Of a stretch of 11,708 nt of DNA, positions 1 through 6,976 are shown one piece after another (position 1 is the stretch's first letter; every line of letters starts with the position of its first letter). This DNA is from Planctomycetota bacterium (lineage in GTDB: Bacteria > Planctomycetota > MHYJ01 > WSZJ01 > JACPWG01): positions 1 through 11,708 of the forward strand of contig JACRIP010000607.1 in NCBI GenBank assembly GCA_016220045.1, read 5' to 3'. The position numbers and the translations under genes were made by a program. Under the pieces are notes generated by a model, which saw nothing but the letters and a program-made list of their open reading frames with translations, searched no databases and was not told where the DNA came from.

Positions 1-42
1 CTGCGGACGTTGAACCCTGCCCGAATCCACGAAAGGGCCGCC

Positions 43-2250
43 ATGAGCCTCCCGCCGCCCCCCGCCGCCCCCGCCGCCCCCGCCGGCGACGCCGCTCCCT
101 CCGCCTCCGCCTCCCCCTTCGCCGCCGCCGCTCCCGCCGACCCCGGCGCACGCCGCCGCCTCGCGCTGCAGGCGGCCTTTCTCGTCCTCCTCGCCGCCGC
201 CGTCTACGCCGTGGCGGTGCCCGGCGAACTGGTATTCGACGACGTCGCCATCGTCAAGGGCAACCCGCGCATCAAGGCCCCCTTCGACTTCTCGGCGCTC
301 TTCCTTTCCCCCTACTGGAAGGGCGAGGCCTATCGCCCCCTCGCCATGTTCCTCTTCTGGTGCGACTACCACGTCTATCGCCTGCACTCCTACGGATATC
401 ACCTGACAAACCTCGCGCTCTACGGCCTGAACGTCGTGCTGGCCTTCCTGCTGGCGCGGCGCCTGCTGCCCGAGCCGCGCGCGGCCTGGATCGCGGGACT
501 CCTCTTCGCCGTGCTGCCGGCGCACGCGGAGCCGGTGGCGAGCATCGCCCAGCGCGACGCGCTCCTGGCCTTCGGCGGCTACGCCCTGGCCTGGCTCCTC
601 TACCTGCGCGGCGACGCCCCCGGCCTGGTCGGCGCCCTGGTGGCGTACTTCTTCGCCCTCCTCGGCAAGGAGGACGCCGGCACGCTCCCCGCCGCCCTCC
701 TGCTCGGCGACTGGCTGCTCGGGCGCATCCGCGACCCGCGCTCGGCCGCCGCCGCCGCCGGCCGATTCGCGGCGTTCCTCGTGCCCCTGGCCGCCTACCT
801 GCTGCTGCGCCGGTGGGTGCTCGGCGAGCTCGGCGCGGGGGACCGCCGCTACTTCCAGGATGCGACCTACCTCGTCGTGCTCCTCACCATGGCGCGCTTC
901 ATCCTGCGTCACGACCTGCCCGGCCTCACGACCGGGTTCGGCCTGTCCTGCGACTACGTGCGGCCGTCGCTGCCGGACGTGGCGCCGGGGGACCTCCTCG
1001 CCTGGGTCGAGCTGGCCGCGCTGGCGGCGGTCGCGCTGGCGGCGGCGGCAAGTTTCGCGCGCCGCCGCGGCCCGGTCGCCTGCGGTCTTTGCCTGATCCT
1101 GCTGACCGCCCTGCCGACCAGCAACCTGGTCCTGCGGATCTGGGCCCTGGGCGCGCAGCGCTACATGTACCTGCCGTCCCTCGGCTGGTGCCTCGCGCTC
1201 GCGGCCCTGCTCGCCGGCCTGCGCGCGCGCCGGGCCGCCGTCGGCGCCGGCCTGGAGATCGCCGTCGTCGTGCTCTACGGGCTGACCGCGGCGAGCGAGG
1301 CCGCGATCTGGCGCAACCCCGACACCCTCTACGGCGCGATGCTCGCCCGCACGCCCGACAACACCAACGCCATGTTCAATCTGGCGTGGCATCGGCACCA
1401 GCACGGAGAGCGCGCCGAGGCCGAGCGCCTGTACCGGCGCGTGGCGGAGCTGAATCCGGAAGACGTCCTGCCGGATGTCCATCTCGCCCTGCTGCGCCTC
1501 GAGGAAGGCAAGCTCGACGCAGCGCTGGAGCACTACCGGCACGCGCAGGGCAAGGGACTGCGGGAGCGCGAATTGCCCTGGCTCGGCGCGGCCGACGTGC
1601 TGCGGCGGCAGGGCAAGATGGCGGAGGCGCGGGTCTGCCTGGAGCAGGCGTTCAAGGAGGCGCCGGATGCCGCGGAGCCCTGGCAGCGCCTGGGGGAGAT
1701 GCAGGTGGAGGAGGGGAACCTGGCGGAGGCCGAGGCGAGCCTGCGCCGGGCGCTGAAGCTGGATCCCGACCGGTTGGCGGCGCTCTCGCAGCTAGCGGCC
1801 CTGCTGCGCCGGCGCGGGGCCGGAGCCGAGGCCCTGCGCTGGGCGGAGACGGCGACCGTTTCCGCCCCGGACTACCCCCCGGCCTGGAACGACCTCGGGC
1901 TGGCGCGCGAGGCCGTCGGGGAATTCGCCGCCGCCGAAGCGGCCTACCGTCGCGCGCTCGAGCTCGATCCGGACTGGCCGCCGGCGTGGCAGAACCTGGG
2001 CGTGCTGCTGCTCAACAAACTGCAACGCGCGGCGGAGGCGGCGGAGGCGCTCGACGAGGCGCTGCGTCGCGAACCCGGGCTGCACGAGGCGCGACTGCAG
2101 CTCGGCCTGGCCTACGCACGCATGGGACGGATGCCGGTGGCGCGCGAGCTCTGGATGGAATACCTGAAGGCGGTCGGCGACGATCCGGCCCACGCGGCCG
2201 GGGCCGCCTTCGCGCGCGAGGCGCTGCGCAAGCTCGGAGACGGCAAGTGA
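43..2250 (+). CDS. TMTC-like GT-C family membrane protein with C-terminal TPR repeats (first of a tandem pair)
   Basis: A 735-residue predicted inner-membrane protein. After a Pro/Ala-rich N-terminus (about residues 2-40) comes a polytopic domain (about 40-425). It carries the landmarks of the TMTC/GT-C superfamily: FDD at 65-67 in the first extracytoplasmic loop, YRPL at 97-100, a His-containing helix near 120, 'LPAHAEPV' around 159-166, and a KE pair at 209-210. About eight TPR units of 34 residues follow (about 430-735; for example 'PPAWNDLGLAREAVGEF'). In eukaryotic TMTC proteins this architecture is an O-mannosyltransferase using dolichol-linked mannose; most bacterial relatives have no proven function, so glycosyl transfer is inferred. 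ATG 43 is chosen over TTG 10 because GAAAGGG (31-37) lies at good spacing before it. The stop overlaps the GTG of the next, paralogous gene, implying translational coupling. Confidence 0.85.
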   Translation: MSLPPPPAAPAAPAGDAAPSASASPFAAAAPADPGARRRLALQAAFLVLLAAAVYAVAVPGELVFDDVAIVKGNPRIKAPFDFSALFLSPYWKGEAYRPLAMFLFWCDYHVYRLHSYGYHLTNLALYGLNVVLAFLLARRLLPEPRAAWIAGLLFAVLPAHAEPVASIAQRDALLAFGGYALAWLLYLRGDAPGLVGALVAYFFALLGKEDAGTLPAALLLGDWLLGRIRDPRSAAAAAGRFAAFLVPLAAYLLLRRWVLGELGAGDRRYFQDATYLVVLLTMARFILRHDLPGLTTGFGLSCDYVRPSLPDVAPGDLLAWVELAALAAVALAAAASFARRRGPVACGLCLILLTALPTSNLVLRIWALGAQRYMYLPSLGWCLALAALLAGLRARRAAVGAGLEIAVVVLYGLTAASEAAIWRNPDTLYGAMLARTPDNTNAMFNLAWHRHQHGERAEAERLYRRVAELNPEDVLPDVHLALLRLEEGKLDAALEHYRHAQGKGLRERELPWLGAADVLRRQGKMAEARVCLEQAFKEAPDAAEPWQRLGEMQVEEGNLAEAEASLRRALKLDPDRLAALSQLAALLRRRGAGAEALRWAETATVSAPDYPPAWNDLGLAREAVGEFAAAEAAYRRALELDPDWPPAWQNLGVLLLNKLQRAAEAAEALDEALRREPGLHEARLQLGLAYARMGRMPVARELWMEYLKAVGDDPAHAAGAAFAREALRKLGDGK
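51..87 (+). repeat. Period-9 CCCGCCGCC simple repeat in the 5' end of the first TPR gene
   Basis: About four copies of CCCGCCGCC with one extra C after the first copy. It encodes the Pro/Ala-rich N-terminal stretch ahead of the first membrane helix. It is probably slippage-prone low-complexity DNA without a folded protein counterpart. Confidence 0.6.
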
Positions 2251-4538
2251 CCGGCTCCCGTGCCGGGTGCGCCGCCGCGGCGGCCATCTTCCTCGCGGCA
2301 TGCGGTGTTTACCTGAGCACCCTGTCGGCGGGGTTCGCCATCGACGACGGGCGGATCATCGTCGGCAATCCGCTCATCAGCCGGCTCGAGTACCTGCCCG
2401 ATCTGTTCCGCTGCGGCTTCTGGGACCAGGACGCCGGCGGGGAAGCGCGCACCTGGACCGACCGGGCGATGAAGGCCTCCTACCGGCCGCTGACCGTCGC
2501 CTCCTTCAACCTGAACTTCGCCGGCGCGCGCCTGCTCGCCGGCCCCCCGGCGTGCGCCCACTGTCGCGCAATCGGCCACACCCCGGCGGCGCTGGCGCCC
2601 TGGTCCTACCACCTGGCGAATCTGCTGCTCCACGGTCTGGTCTCGGTGCTGGTCTTCGTGGTCGCGGGCGGCCTGGGCGTGCGCCCGGCCGCGGCCGTCG
2701 CGGCGGGCCTGGTCTTCGCGCTGCATCCGGTGCACGTGGACGCGGTCGCCTGGGTGACGCAGCGGGGCGAGCTGCTGGCGGCCGGCTGGTCGCTGACCGC
2801 CTGGTATTGCCATCTGCGCGGCGGGCGGCTGCGCTGGTGCGGTCCCGTCCTCTACCTGCTCGGCCTCCTTTCGAAGGAGACCTGCCTGGGGCTGCCGCTC
2901 CTGGTCGCCGGGTCGGACGTCTACCTCGGGCGTTTCCAGTATCCCTGGGCCGGGCGCGGGGCCGGAGCGGGGGCGGGAGCGGAGGGAACTGGGGTGACGG
3001 GCGGGGGCGCGCCGGGCGCCCGGCCGGCCGTCGGGTGGGCGGTCTACGTCGCCTATGCGCTGGCCGTGGGGCTCTATCTGCTGGCGCGGCGGCTGGTGCT
3101 GGGCGGGCTCGAAGTGCCGACGGACATCCGGTATTTCAGCGGGGTCTCGTCGCTGGTCGCCGCGCTGACGGTGGCACGCTTCATGGTCACCCAGTATGCG
3201 TGGGGATTCCTGGGGGGGCGGGTGGCGACCGACTGCCAGCGTCCGGCCTTTCCGGACGCGGCGCCGGACGATCCGGTCGCGTGGCTGGCGCTGGGCGCGC
3301 TGGGCGGGCTGCTGGTGTTCAGCGTCGTGGGCTGGGCGCGGCGGCGTCCGGCGGCGGCGGCGCTGGGAGTGGTCTTTTGCGGGCTCCTGCCGGTCAGCCA
3401 CCTGCTGGCGCGGATCGGCGTCCTCGGCGCCGGGCGGCTGCTGTACGTGCCCTCGATCGGGGTGGCCCTGGGGTTGGGCGGGCTGATCGGCCGGAGTTGG
3501 GAGCGGGGCGGGCGCGGCGGGCGGGTGGCGGTCGCCGGCCTGCTGCTCGCGCTGGGGGCCGCGACGGCCGCCGGGGCACGCCAGTGGCACTCGCAACTGA
3601 CGGCGGCGGACCGCACCCTGGGCGCCACCCCGGACAACCCGCTGGGGATGGGGAATCGCGCCGTGGCGCTGGCCGAGGCCGGGCAGCCGCGCGCGGCGCG
3701 CGCGCTCCTGGAGCGGGCCATGCGACTGGACCCGAGCCTGGCGCTGCTCTGGTACAATTACGCGCTGGTCTTGATCGACCTGACGGAGTACGCCGCGGCG
3801 CGGGCGGCGCTGGACCGGGCGCAGGCGCTGGATGTGGATCCGCCGGTGCTGGCGCATCTCGGCCGCGCGCGCATCCTGGACGCCGAGGGGAAGCGGCCGG
3901 AAGCGCGCCGGGAGATCGAGGCGGCGCTGGCGCTGGACGACCGGTCCACGTCGGCCTGGATGAGCCTGGGGGAGTGGGAGCTGGCGGCCGGGAATCCCGC
4001 GGCGGCGTTGGCGGCGATGGATCGCGCCCTGCCGTGGATTCTCGCCGACGGCGGCGCCGAGCTGCAGGTCGGCCTGGCGCTGCGGCGCCTCGGCCGGACG
4101 ACGGAAGCGGGTATTCACCTGAGACGCGCGACGGAGTTGTGGCCCGCTTCCGAGCTGGCGTGGAACGGGTTGGGGCTGGGGCTGGAGCATACCGGGGCGG
4201 GGGGGGAAGCGGACGCGGCGTACCGCAGGGCGATTGCCCTGCGGGCGGGGTGGGCGGATGGGCACCAGAACCTGGGGGTGCTGCTCCGCACGCAGGGGCG
4301 AGTGGCGGAGGCGATCGCGGAATTCCGGAGTGCGCTGGCGGCGCAGCCCGGGCTGGCGGAGGCGCACGCCGGCCTGGCGGGGCTGCTGGAGGCGGAGGCC
4401 CCGCGGGAGGCGCTGGAACATCTGCGGTCCTTTCTCGCGGCGGCGCAGGCGCGTCCGGAGCTGGCGCGCATGATCGGGCCGGTGCAACGGCGGATCGCGG
4501 TAATCGAGCGTCGCCTGGCCGGGCCGCCGCCGCATTAG
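2247..4538 (+). CDS. TMTC-like GT-C family membrane protein with C-terminal TPR repeats (second of the pair)
   Basis: A 763-residue paralogue of the gene upstream. The same reading frame stays open far upstream, but that part is only the GC-rich shadow of the first gene. GTG 2247 is chosen because it overlaps the upstream stop (GTGA), has GGAGA (2235-2239) before it, and places a hydrophobic helix at residues 7-29. Landmarks are IDD at 32-34, YRPL at 79-82, YH at 121-122, 'ALHPVHVDAV' at 158-167, and KE at 210-211 in 'LLSKETCLGLP'. Differences from its neighbour are a loop insertion with Cys103-Ala-His-Cys106 before the conserved YH, and a Gly/Ala-rich loop at about 236-262. TPRs fill about 462-750 (eight units). 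The likely role is a membrane glycosyltransferase-like enzyme with a TPR docking domain; donor and acceptor are unknown. Tandem duplication is the simplest origin. Confidence 0.85.
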   Translation: MTGSRAGCAAAAAIFLAACGVYLSTLSAGFAIDDGRIIVGNPLISRLEYLPDLFRCGFWDQDAGGEARTWTDRAMKASYRPLTVASFNLNFAGARLLAGPPACAHCRAIGHTPAALAPWSYHLANLLLHGLVSVLVFVVAGGLGVRPAAAVAAGLVFALHPVHVDAVAWVTQRGELLAAGWSLTAWYCHLRGGRLRWCGPVLYLLGLLSKETCLGLPLLVAGSDVYLGRFQYPWAGRGAGAGAGAEGTGVTGGGAPGARPAVGWAVYVAYALAVGLYLLARRLVLGGLEVPTDIRYFSGVSSLVAALTVARFMVTQYAWGFLGGRVATDCQRPAFPDAAPDDPVAWLALGALGGLLVFSVVGWARRRPAAAALGVVFCGLLPVSHLLARIGVLGAGRLLYVPSIGVALGLGGLIGRSWERGGRGGRVAVAGLLLALGAATAAGARQWHSQLTAADRTLGATPDNPLGMGNRAVALAEAGQPRAARALLERAMRLDPSLALLWYNYALVLIDLTEYAAARAALDRAQALDVDPPVLAHLGRARILDAEGKRPEARREIEAALALDDRSTSAWMSLGEWELAAGNPAAALAAMDRALPWILADGGAELQVGLALRRLGRTTEAGIHLRRATELWPASELAWNGLGLGLEHTGAGGEADAAYRRAIALRAGWADGHQNLGVLLRTQGRVAEAIAEFRSALAAQPGLAEAHAGLAGLLEAEAPREALEHLRSFLAAAQARPELARMIGPVQRRIAVIERRLAGPPPH

Positions 4539-4571
4539 CTCCCCACCGTGCGCTGCTTGACAGCGCGTCCA

Positions 4572-4626
4572 GGATTGCGGATGGCGATGGAGGCCACCGG
4601 CAACGCCCGGCGCCGGTCCGCAATCC
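4572..4626. repeat. Inverted repeat / hairpin 1 in the intergenic stretch
   Basis: GGATTGCGGA (4572-4581) is perfectly complementary to TCCGCAATCC (4617-4626). An inner CCGGC/GCCGG stem (4597-4601 with 4612-4616) stacks directly on the right arm, with a 15-nt bulge on the left. The loop is AACGCCCGGC. No T-run follows. Confidence 0.6.
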
Positions 4627-4692
4627 GCATTCCGGCCGGGTTCAGATCGATGGCCCACTGTCGACCTGCTCCGGGGGAGCGAAACGGGGACC

Positions 4693-4752
4693 GGACCTGA
4701 ATTCCTGCGCGGGCTTGGGACCACCGGGGGACGTTGCTGGAATTCAGGATCC
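4693..4752. repeat. Inverted repeat / hairpin 2 in the intergenic stretch
   Basis: CCTGAATTCC (4696-4705) pairs perfectly with GGAATTCAGG (4739-4748). The stem extends by GGA (4693-4695) with TCC (4750-4752) across one bulged A, giving 13 base pairs around a 33-nt loop. Its geometry resembles hairpin 1 but the sequence is unrelated. Confidence 0.6.
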
Positions 4753-4823
4753 TGCCCCCGTCCTGCGCGACGTGGCGAGTGGGAATTATTAGAAAGTATT
4801 CGCGAGATCCTCAAGGTTTCGAC

Positions 4824-4851
4824 TTGACAGCCGGGGTCAGCGTTGTATAAT
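4824..4851 (+). promoter_or_regulatory. Consensus sigma-70 promoter for the first pseudopilin gene
   Basis: TTGACA (4824-4829), a 16-nt spacer, then TATAAT (4846-4851). Both hexamers match the consensus exactly. Transcription would start near 4858, giving a leader of about 100 nt before the ATG at 4957. The second promoter in this window has the same design. Confidence 0.85.
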
Positions 4852-4861
4852 CCCACTGCGT

Positions 4862-4880
4862 CCTCTCTTTCTGTGGGAGG
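4862..4880 (+). promoter_or_regulatory. Small hairpin at the start of the pilin leader
   Basis: CCTCTC (4862-4867) can pair with GGGAGG (4875-4880), with one G-U pair and a 7-nt loop. The right arm includes the purine-rich sequence just before the ATG of the small leader ORF, so the hairpin could shield it. This is a prediction by eye. Confidence 0.3.
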
Positions 4881-4882
4881 GG

Positions 4883-4942
4883 ATGTATCTGTTATTATGC
4901 ATTGTCATCGCTGTTTTTCCCTGTTTTCGCGTTCCTCGTTGA
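4883..4942 (+). CDS. Possible 19-residue hydrophobic leader peptide
   Basis: A short ORF (MYLLLCIVIAVFPCFRVPR) lies inside the predicted 5' leader of the pilin mRNA. It is preceded by GGGAGGGG, although the GGAGG core is only 2 nt from the ATG, closer than usual. Its TGA (4940-4942) runs into the AAGGAGG of the pilin, so ribosomes ending here would sit on the pilin Shine-Dalgarno. It could be a regulatory leader peptide, a tiny membrane peptide, or chance. Confidence 0.25.
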   Translation: MYLLLCIVIAVFPCFRVPR

Positions 4943-4956
4943 AGGAGGTGCACCTC
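4942..4956 (+). promoter_or_regulatory. Strong pilin ribosome binding site within a perfect palindrome
   Basis: AAGGAGGTG (4942-4950) is nearly the full Shine-Dalgarno complement and sets the start at ATG 4957. Its GAGGTG forms a perfect 12-bp palindrome with CACCTC (4945-4956), ending directly before the ATG. The same GAGG could instead pair with CCTC at 4934-4937. Either fold would hide the site. Confidence 0.6.
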
Positions 4957-5610
4957 ATGAGACGGACCAGGAAGGGCTTCACCCTGATCGAACTGCTCGT
5001 CGTTATTGCCATCATCGGCGTCCTCGCGGCCCTGCTTCTGCCCGCGCTGGCTTCTGCCAGAAAGCAGTCGAAGAAGTCCGACTGCAAGAACAACCTGAAA
5101 CAGTTGGGCAACTACCTGACGCTGTACGTGAGCCGTTACGGCAGCGACCGCAACTACCCGTTCACCAGCGGCCTGGTGGGCACCGGCGCTTCGTCCGCCG
5201 GGTCCAACGGCACGTTCTGGGGCTGGCTGTGGCGCGTACCGAACCAGACCAACGCGGTGTCGCAGCGCCCCGGCGACGACTCGCTGTACGTCTGCAAGGT
5301 CACGGCCACGCAGCCGACGACCTCGGCGCTTGAGTACTCCTGCCCGCGCTTCGCGGCGGGCTGGCCGACCGGCATGGGAACCGGCGCGATCTATCCGAAC
5401 GGTCGCTTCTCTGAAGCGTGCCGCGGCGACGCGCCTGTCGGTGGCGACGTGTCGAACAACGGCGTGATCCCGAACCACGGCGGCGTCGCCGGCGTCCCCA
5501 GCGACGACTGGAACATGCTGTGCTTCGACGGTCACGTCGAATCGGTCGTTCCGCTGTCCCTCAAGCACACCCTGTATACCTCGGCGACCACGGGTTCGCG
5601 CGTGACATAG
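4957..5610 (+). CDS. Type II secretion / type IV pilin-like pseudopilin with N-methylation signal (paralogue 1)
   Basis: A 217-residue prepilin. It has a short basic leader (residues 1-7, MRRTRKG), a prepilin peptidase site G7/F8 followed by TLIE with Glu at mature position 5 (E12), and a hydrophobic helix at about 8-31. The globular part has 'NNLKQLG' (45-51), 'YVSRYG' (57-62), 'FWGWLWRVP' (87-95), cysteines at 43, 113, 129, 155 and 189, and a C-terminal H174-X16-D191-GHVE motif. That motif resembles the H-X9-DG signature of PVC-type prepilins. It would be cleaved and methylated by a prepilin peptidase and assembled into a pseudopilus or surface fibre; the exact role is unknown. An in-frame ATG at 4897 has no ribosome binding site and would give an unusual leader, so 4957 is preferred. 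Own consensus promoter upstream, terminator downstream. Confidence 0.9.
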   Translation: MRRTRKGFTLIELLVVIAIIGVLAALLLPALASARKQSKKSDCKNNLKQLGNYLTLYVSRYGSDRNYPFTSGLVGTGASSAGSNGTFWGWLWRVPNQTNAVSQRPGDDSLYVCKVTATQPTTSALEYSCPRFAAGWPTGMGTGAIYPNGRFSEACRGDAPVGGDVSNNGVIPNHGGVAGVPSDDWNMLCFDGHVESVVPLSLKHTLYTSATTGSRVT

Positions 5611-5668
5611 GTCGTCGTCATCGGTCATTCCGGGGAAGAGCAGCTCGTAAGACAGGAATCATCCAGGG

Positions 5669-5705
5669 GGGCAACCCGCCTTGCGCGGGTTGCCCTCTTG
5701 CCTTT
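5669..5705 (+). terminator. Intrinsic-type terminator after the first pseudopilin
   Basis: A perfect 11-bp stem, GGGCAACCCGC (5669-5679) with GCGGGTTGCCC (5685-5695), and a 5-nt loop. It is followed by TCTTGCCTTT, which is only moderately T-rich. It lies about 60 nt after the stop codon. Some read-through into the second pilin gene is plausible because no consensus promoter is visible before that gene. Confidence 0.75.
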
Positions 5706-5866
5706 CCCGGTGGGAGAGTGGGCGTTCCGGGCCTTCCGAGCCTCGGGATGCGGGTTGGCATGTGTCCCCGCATCGTTGTTTCGCAACTTGTCGGGGGTCA
5801 GTTGCATTCGGACGGGCGATTGCACGGGCGTAAACTCCGGGCGAGCCCGCCGCATGGGAGGGCATT

Positions 5867-6589
5867 ATGAGACGCTGGGCCAGCCGCCATGGCTTTACCC
5901 TGATTGAATTGCTCATCGTGATGGGGATCATCGGGATCCTGGCCTCGCTCCTCGCGCCGGCCTACGTGAGCGCGCGGCGCGAGTCCCGCATGACCGATTG
6001 CCAGAACAACATGCGGCAGCTCGGGACGCTGCTCGCGACCTACGTAAGTCGCTACGGTGAGGATCGCGCCTACCCCTCCAACGGACCGATGCCGGGAGGG
6101 GCATTCGGCACCGGCCCCCCCGCGGGTCCGACGCCGAACGGCATCTTCTGGGCCTTTCTCTGGCGGGTGCCGGCTCAGGATCGTGCGGTCTCCTTTCGTA
6201 GCGGCGCCGCGGGCGGTGCCCAGGACGTGGGTGACAACCGACTCTTCGCTTGCCCCGTGCTGGGAACCCCCCAGCTCTCGTCGACCATCATCGAATACAC
6301 CTGCCCGCGGTTGGCCGCGGTGTGGCGCGCACCCTTCGGGAGTGGCGCCGTCTTCCCGAACGGCAGGCTGAGCGATGTGGTGCGGCCGGACACCTTCATC
6401 GGCGGCGACATTATCCAGGGGCCCTTTCCCCCTGGGACCACCGGGAATCACGGCGGCGGGAGTCTCACGCCCCAGAATCCGTTCAGTGGACTGGTCATGG
6501 ACGGTCATGTGGAGACCGTGTCGCCGGCCGTGGGCGGGGCCATGTTCAATCTCTACAACGATCACACGACCGGCACCCGCGGGCCGTAG
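5867..6589 (+). CDS. Type II secretion / type IV pilin-like pseudopilin with N-methylation signal (paralogue 2)
   Basis: A 240-residue paralogue of the preceding pilin. It has a basic leader (residues 1-9), a cleavage site G9/F10, Glu at mature position 5 (E14) and a helix at about 10-33. It shares 'DCQNNMRQLG', 'YVSRYG', 'FWAFLWRVP', 'EYTCPR', the H195-X16-D212-GHVE motif and a TTG[ST]R ending. Cys45, Cys129 and Cys146 match Cys43, Cys113 and Cys129 of paralogue 1. It differs by a Gly/Pro-rich insertion near residues 72-90 and by lacking the two other cysteines. GGGAGGG (5856-5862) precedes the ATG by 4 nt. The pair probably arose by duplication and could form a mixed pseudopilus. No consensus promoter is seen in the 256-nt gap before it. 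Confidence 0.9.
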   Translation: MRRWASRHGFTLIELLIVMGIIGILASLLAPAYVSARRESRMTDCQNNMRQLGTLLATYVSRYGEDRAYPSNGPMPGGAFGTGPPAGPTPNGIFWAFLWRVPAQDRAVSFRSGAAGGAQDVGDNRLFACPVLGTPQLSSTIIEYTCPRLAAVWRAPFGSGAVFPNGRLSDVVRPDTFIGGDIIQGPFPPGTTGNHGGGSLTPQNPFSGLVMDGHVETVSPAVGGAMFNLYNDHTTGTRGP

Positions 6590-6855
6590 CGGCGCGCACC
6601 CCGATCTTCGCCGCGCGGGCGCGCGGAAAGGGCCGAAGGGTGCGGAAGTTGAACATCTGCCCGGCGGTCGCGGTCGCGGTCGACGGGCGCGGGGGGGAGT
6701 CCCTACCCGCTCCCGGCCGGCCTGCCGCCCCGCTGCCGCCGCCGCCCCCGCCCCCGCCCGCAGATTCCCCCCACCCGCTGCCGCGCTACCCGCCTCTGCG
6801 GCTCAAGGTCCGGTAGAATTCCGTCCGAAGTCCTCACCGGATAAGGCGAAAACTC
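6590..6855. other. Gene-free GC-rich spacer between pilin 2 and the HEAT-protein promoter
   Basis: I see no credible gene. A short perfect hairpin CCGCGC-GGGC-GCGCGG (6611-6626) follows the pilin stop but has no T-run, so it is a weak terminator candidate. A triple GGTCGC repeat occurs near 6664-6682. A C-rich tract (about 6718-6790) makes the opposite strand G-rich. Confidence 0.5.
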
Positions 6856-6883
6856 TTGACACCCCGCGTTGCACTGTTATAAT
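6856..6883 (+). promoter_or_regulatory. Consensus sigma-70 promoter with extended -10 for the HEAT-protein gene
   Basis: TTGACA (6856-6861), a 16-nt spacer, then TATAAT (6878-6883). TGT before the -10 gives an extended -10 element (TGTTATAAT). Predicted start is near 6890, leaving a leader of about 87 nt. It matches the pilin promoter in both hexamers, in spacer length and in the CC after the -10. Confidence 0.85.
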
Positions 6884-6976
6884 CCGCCCGCTTCCGCAAC
6901 TCCAGGCGGACGCCGGTTCAGCGCCGGCTTTCCACTCGGGCAATACTCGCAGATTCGCTTTCCGGGGAGGTCTCTG

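Larger units (their letters stand above)
4539..4823. other. Intergenic stretch with two long inverted repeats
   Basis: No credible gene lies here. It holds two hairpin-forming inverted repeats (listed separately), a perfect palindrome CAGGATCCTG (4745-4754), and just before the next promoter an AT-rich patch (about 4785-4800) that is unusual for this GC-rich window and might act as an upstream promoter element. No U-tract follows either hairpin, so no standard intrinsic terminator for the TPR gene pair can be called. Confidence 0.6.

Noticed and set aside
360..2246. Upstream in-frame extension of the second TPR gene through the first gene
   Set aside because: The translation is Arg/Ala/Gly-rich nonsense out of frame with a well-supported gene. 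Real homology begins only after GTG 2247.
2112..4856. Long minus-strand open frame (914 codons) opposite the second TPR gene
   Set aside because: Arg/Gln/Pro-rich with no recognisable domain, and fully opposite a gene with clear TMTC and TPR motifs. This is the usual GC-driven antisense shadow.
4843..4956. N-terminal extension of the first pilin to an upstream TTG or ATG
   Set aside because: The TTG overlaps the -10 element, ATG 4897 has no ribosome binding site, and a long leader would not fit a type IV prepilin signal.
5802..5836. TTGCAT ... TAAACT as a promoter for the second pilin
   Set aside because: The spacer is 23 nt and both hexamers are poor, in contrast to the two clear promoters in the window.
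6611..6626. CCGCGC/GCGCGG hairpin as a terminator for pilin 2
   Set aside because: Short stem without any T-run. In DNA this GC-rich such hairpins are expected by chance.
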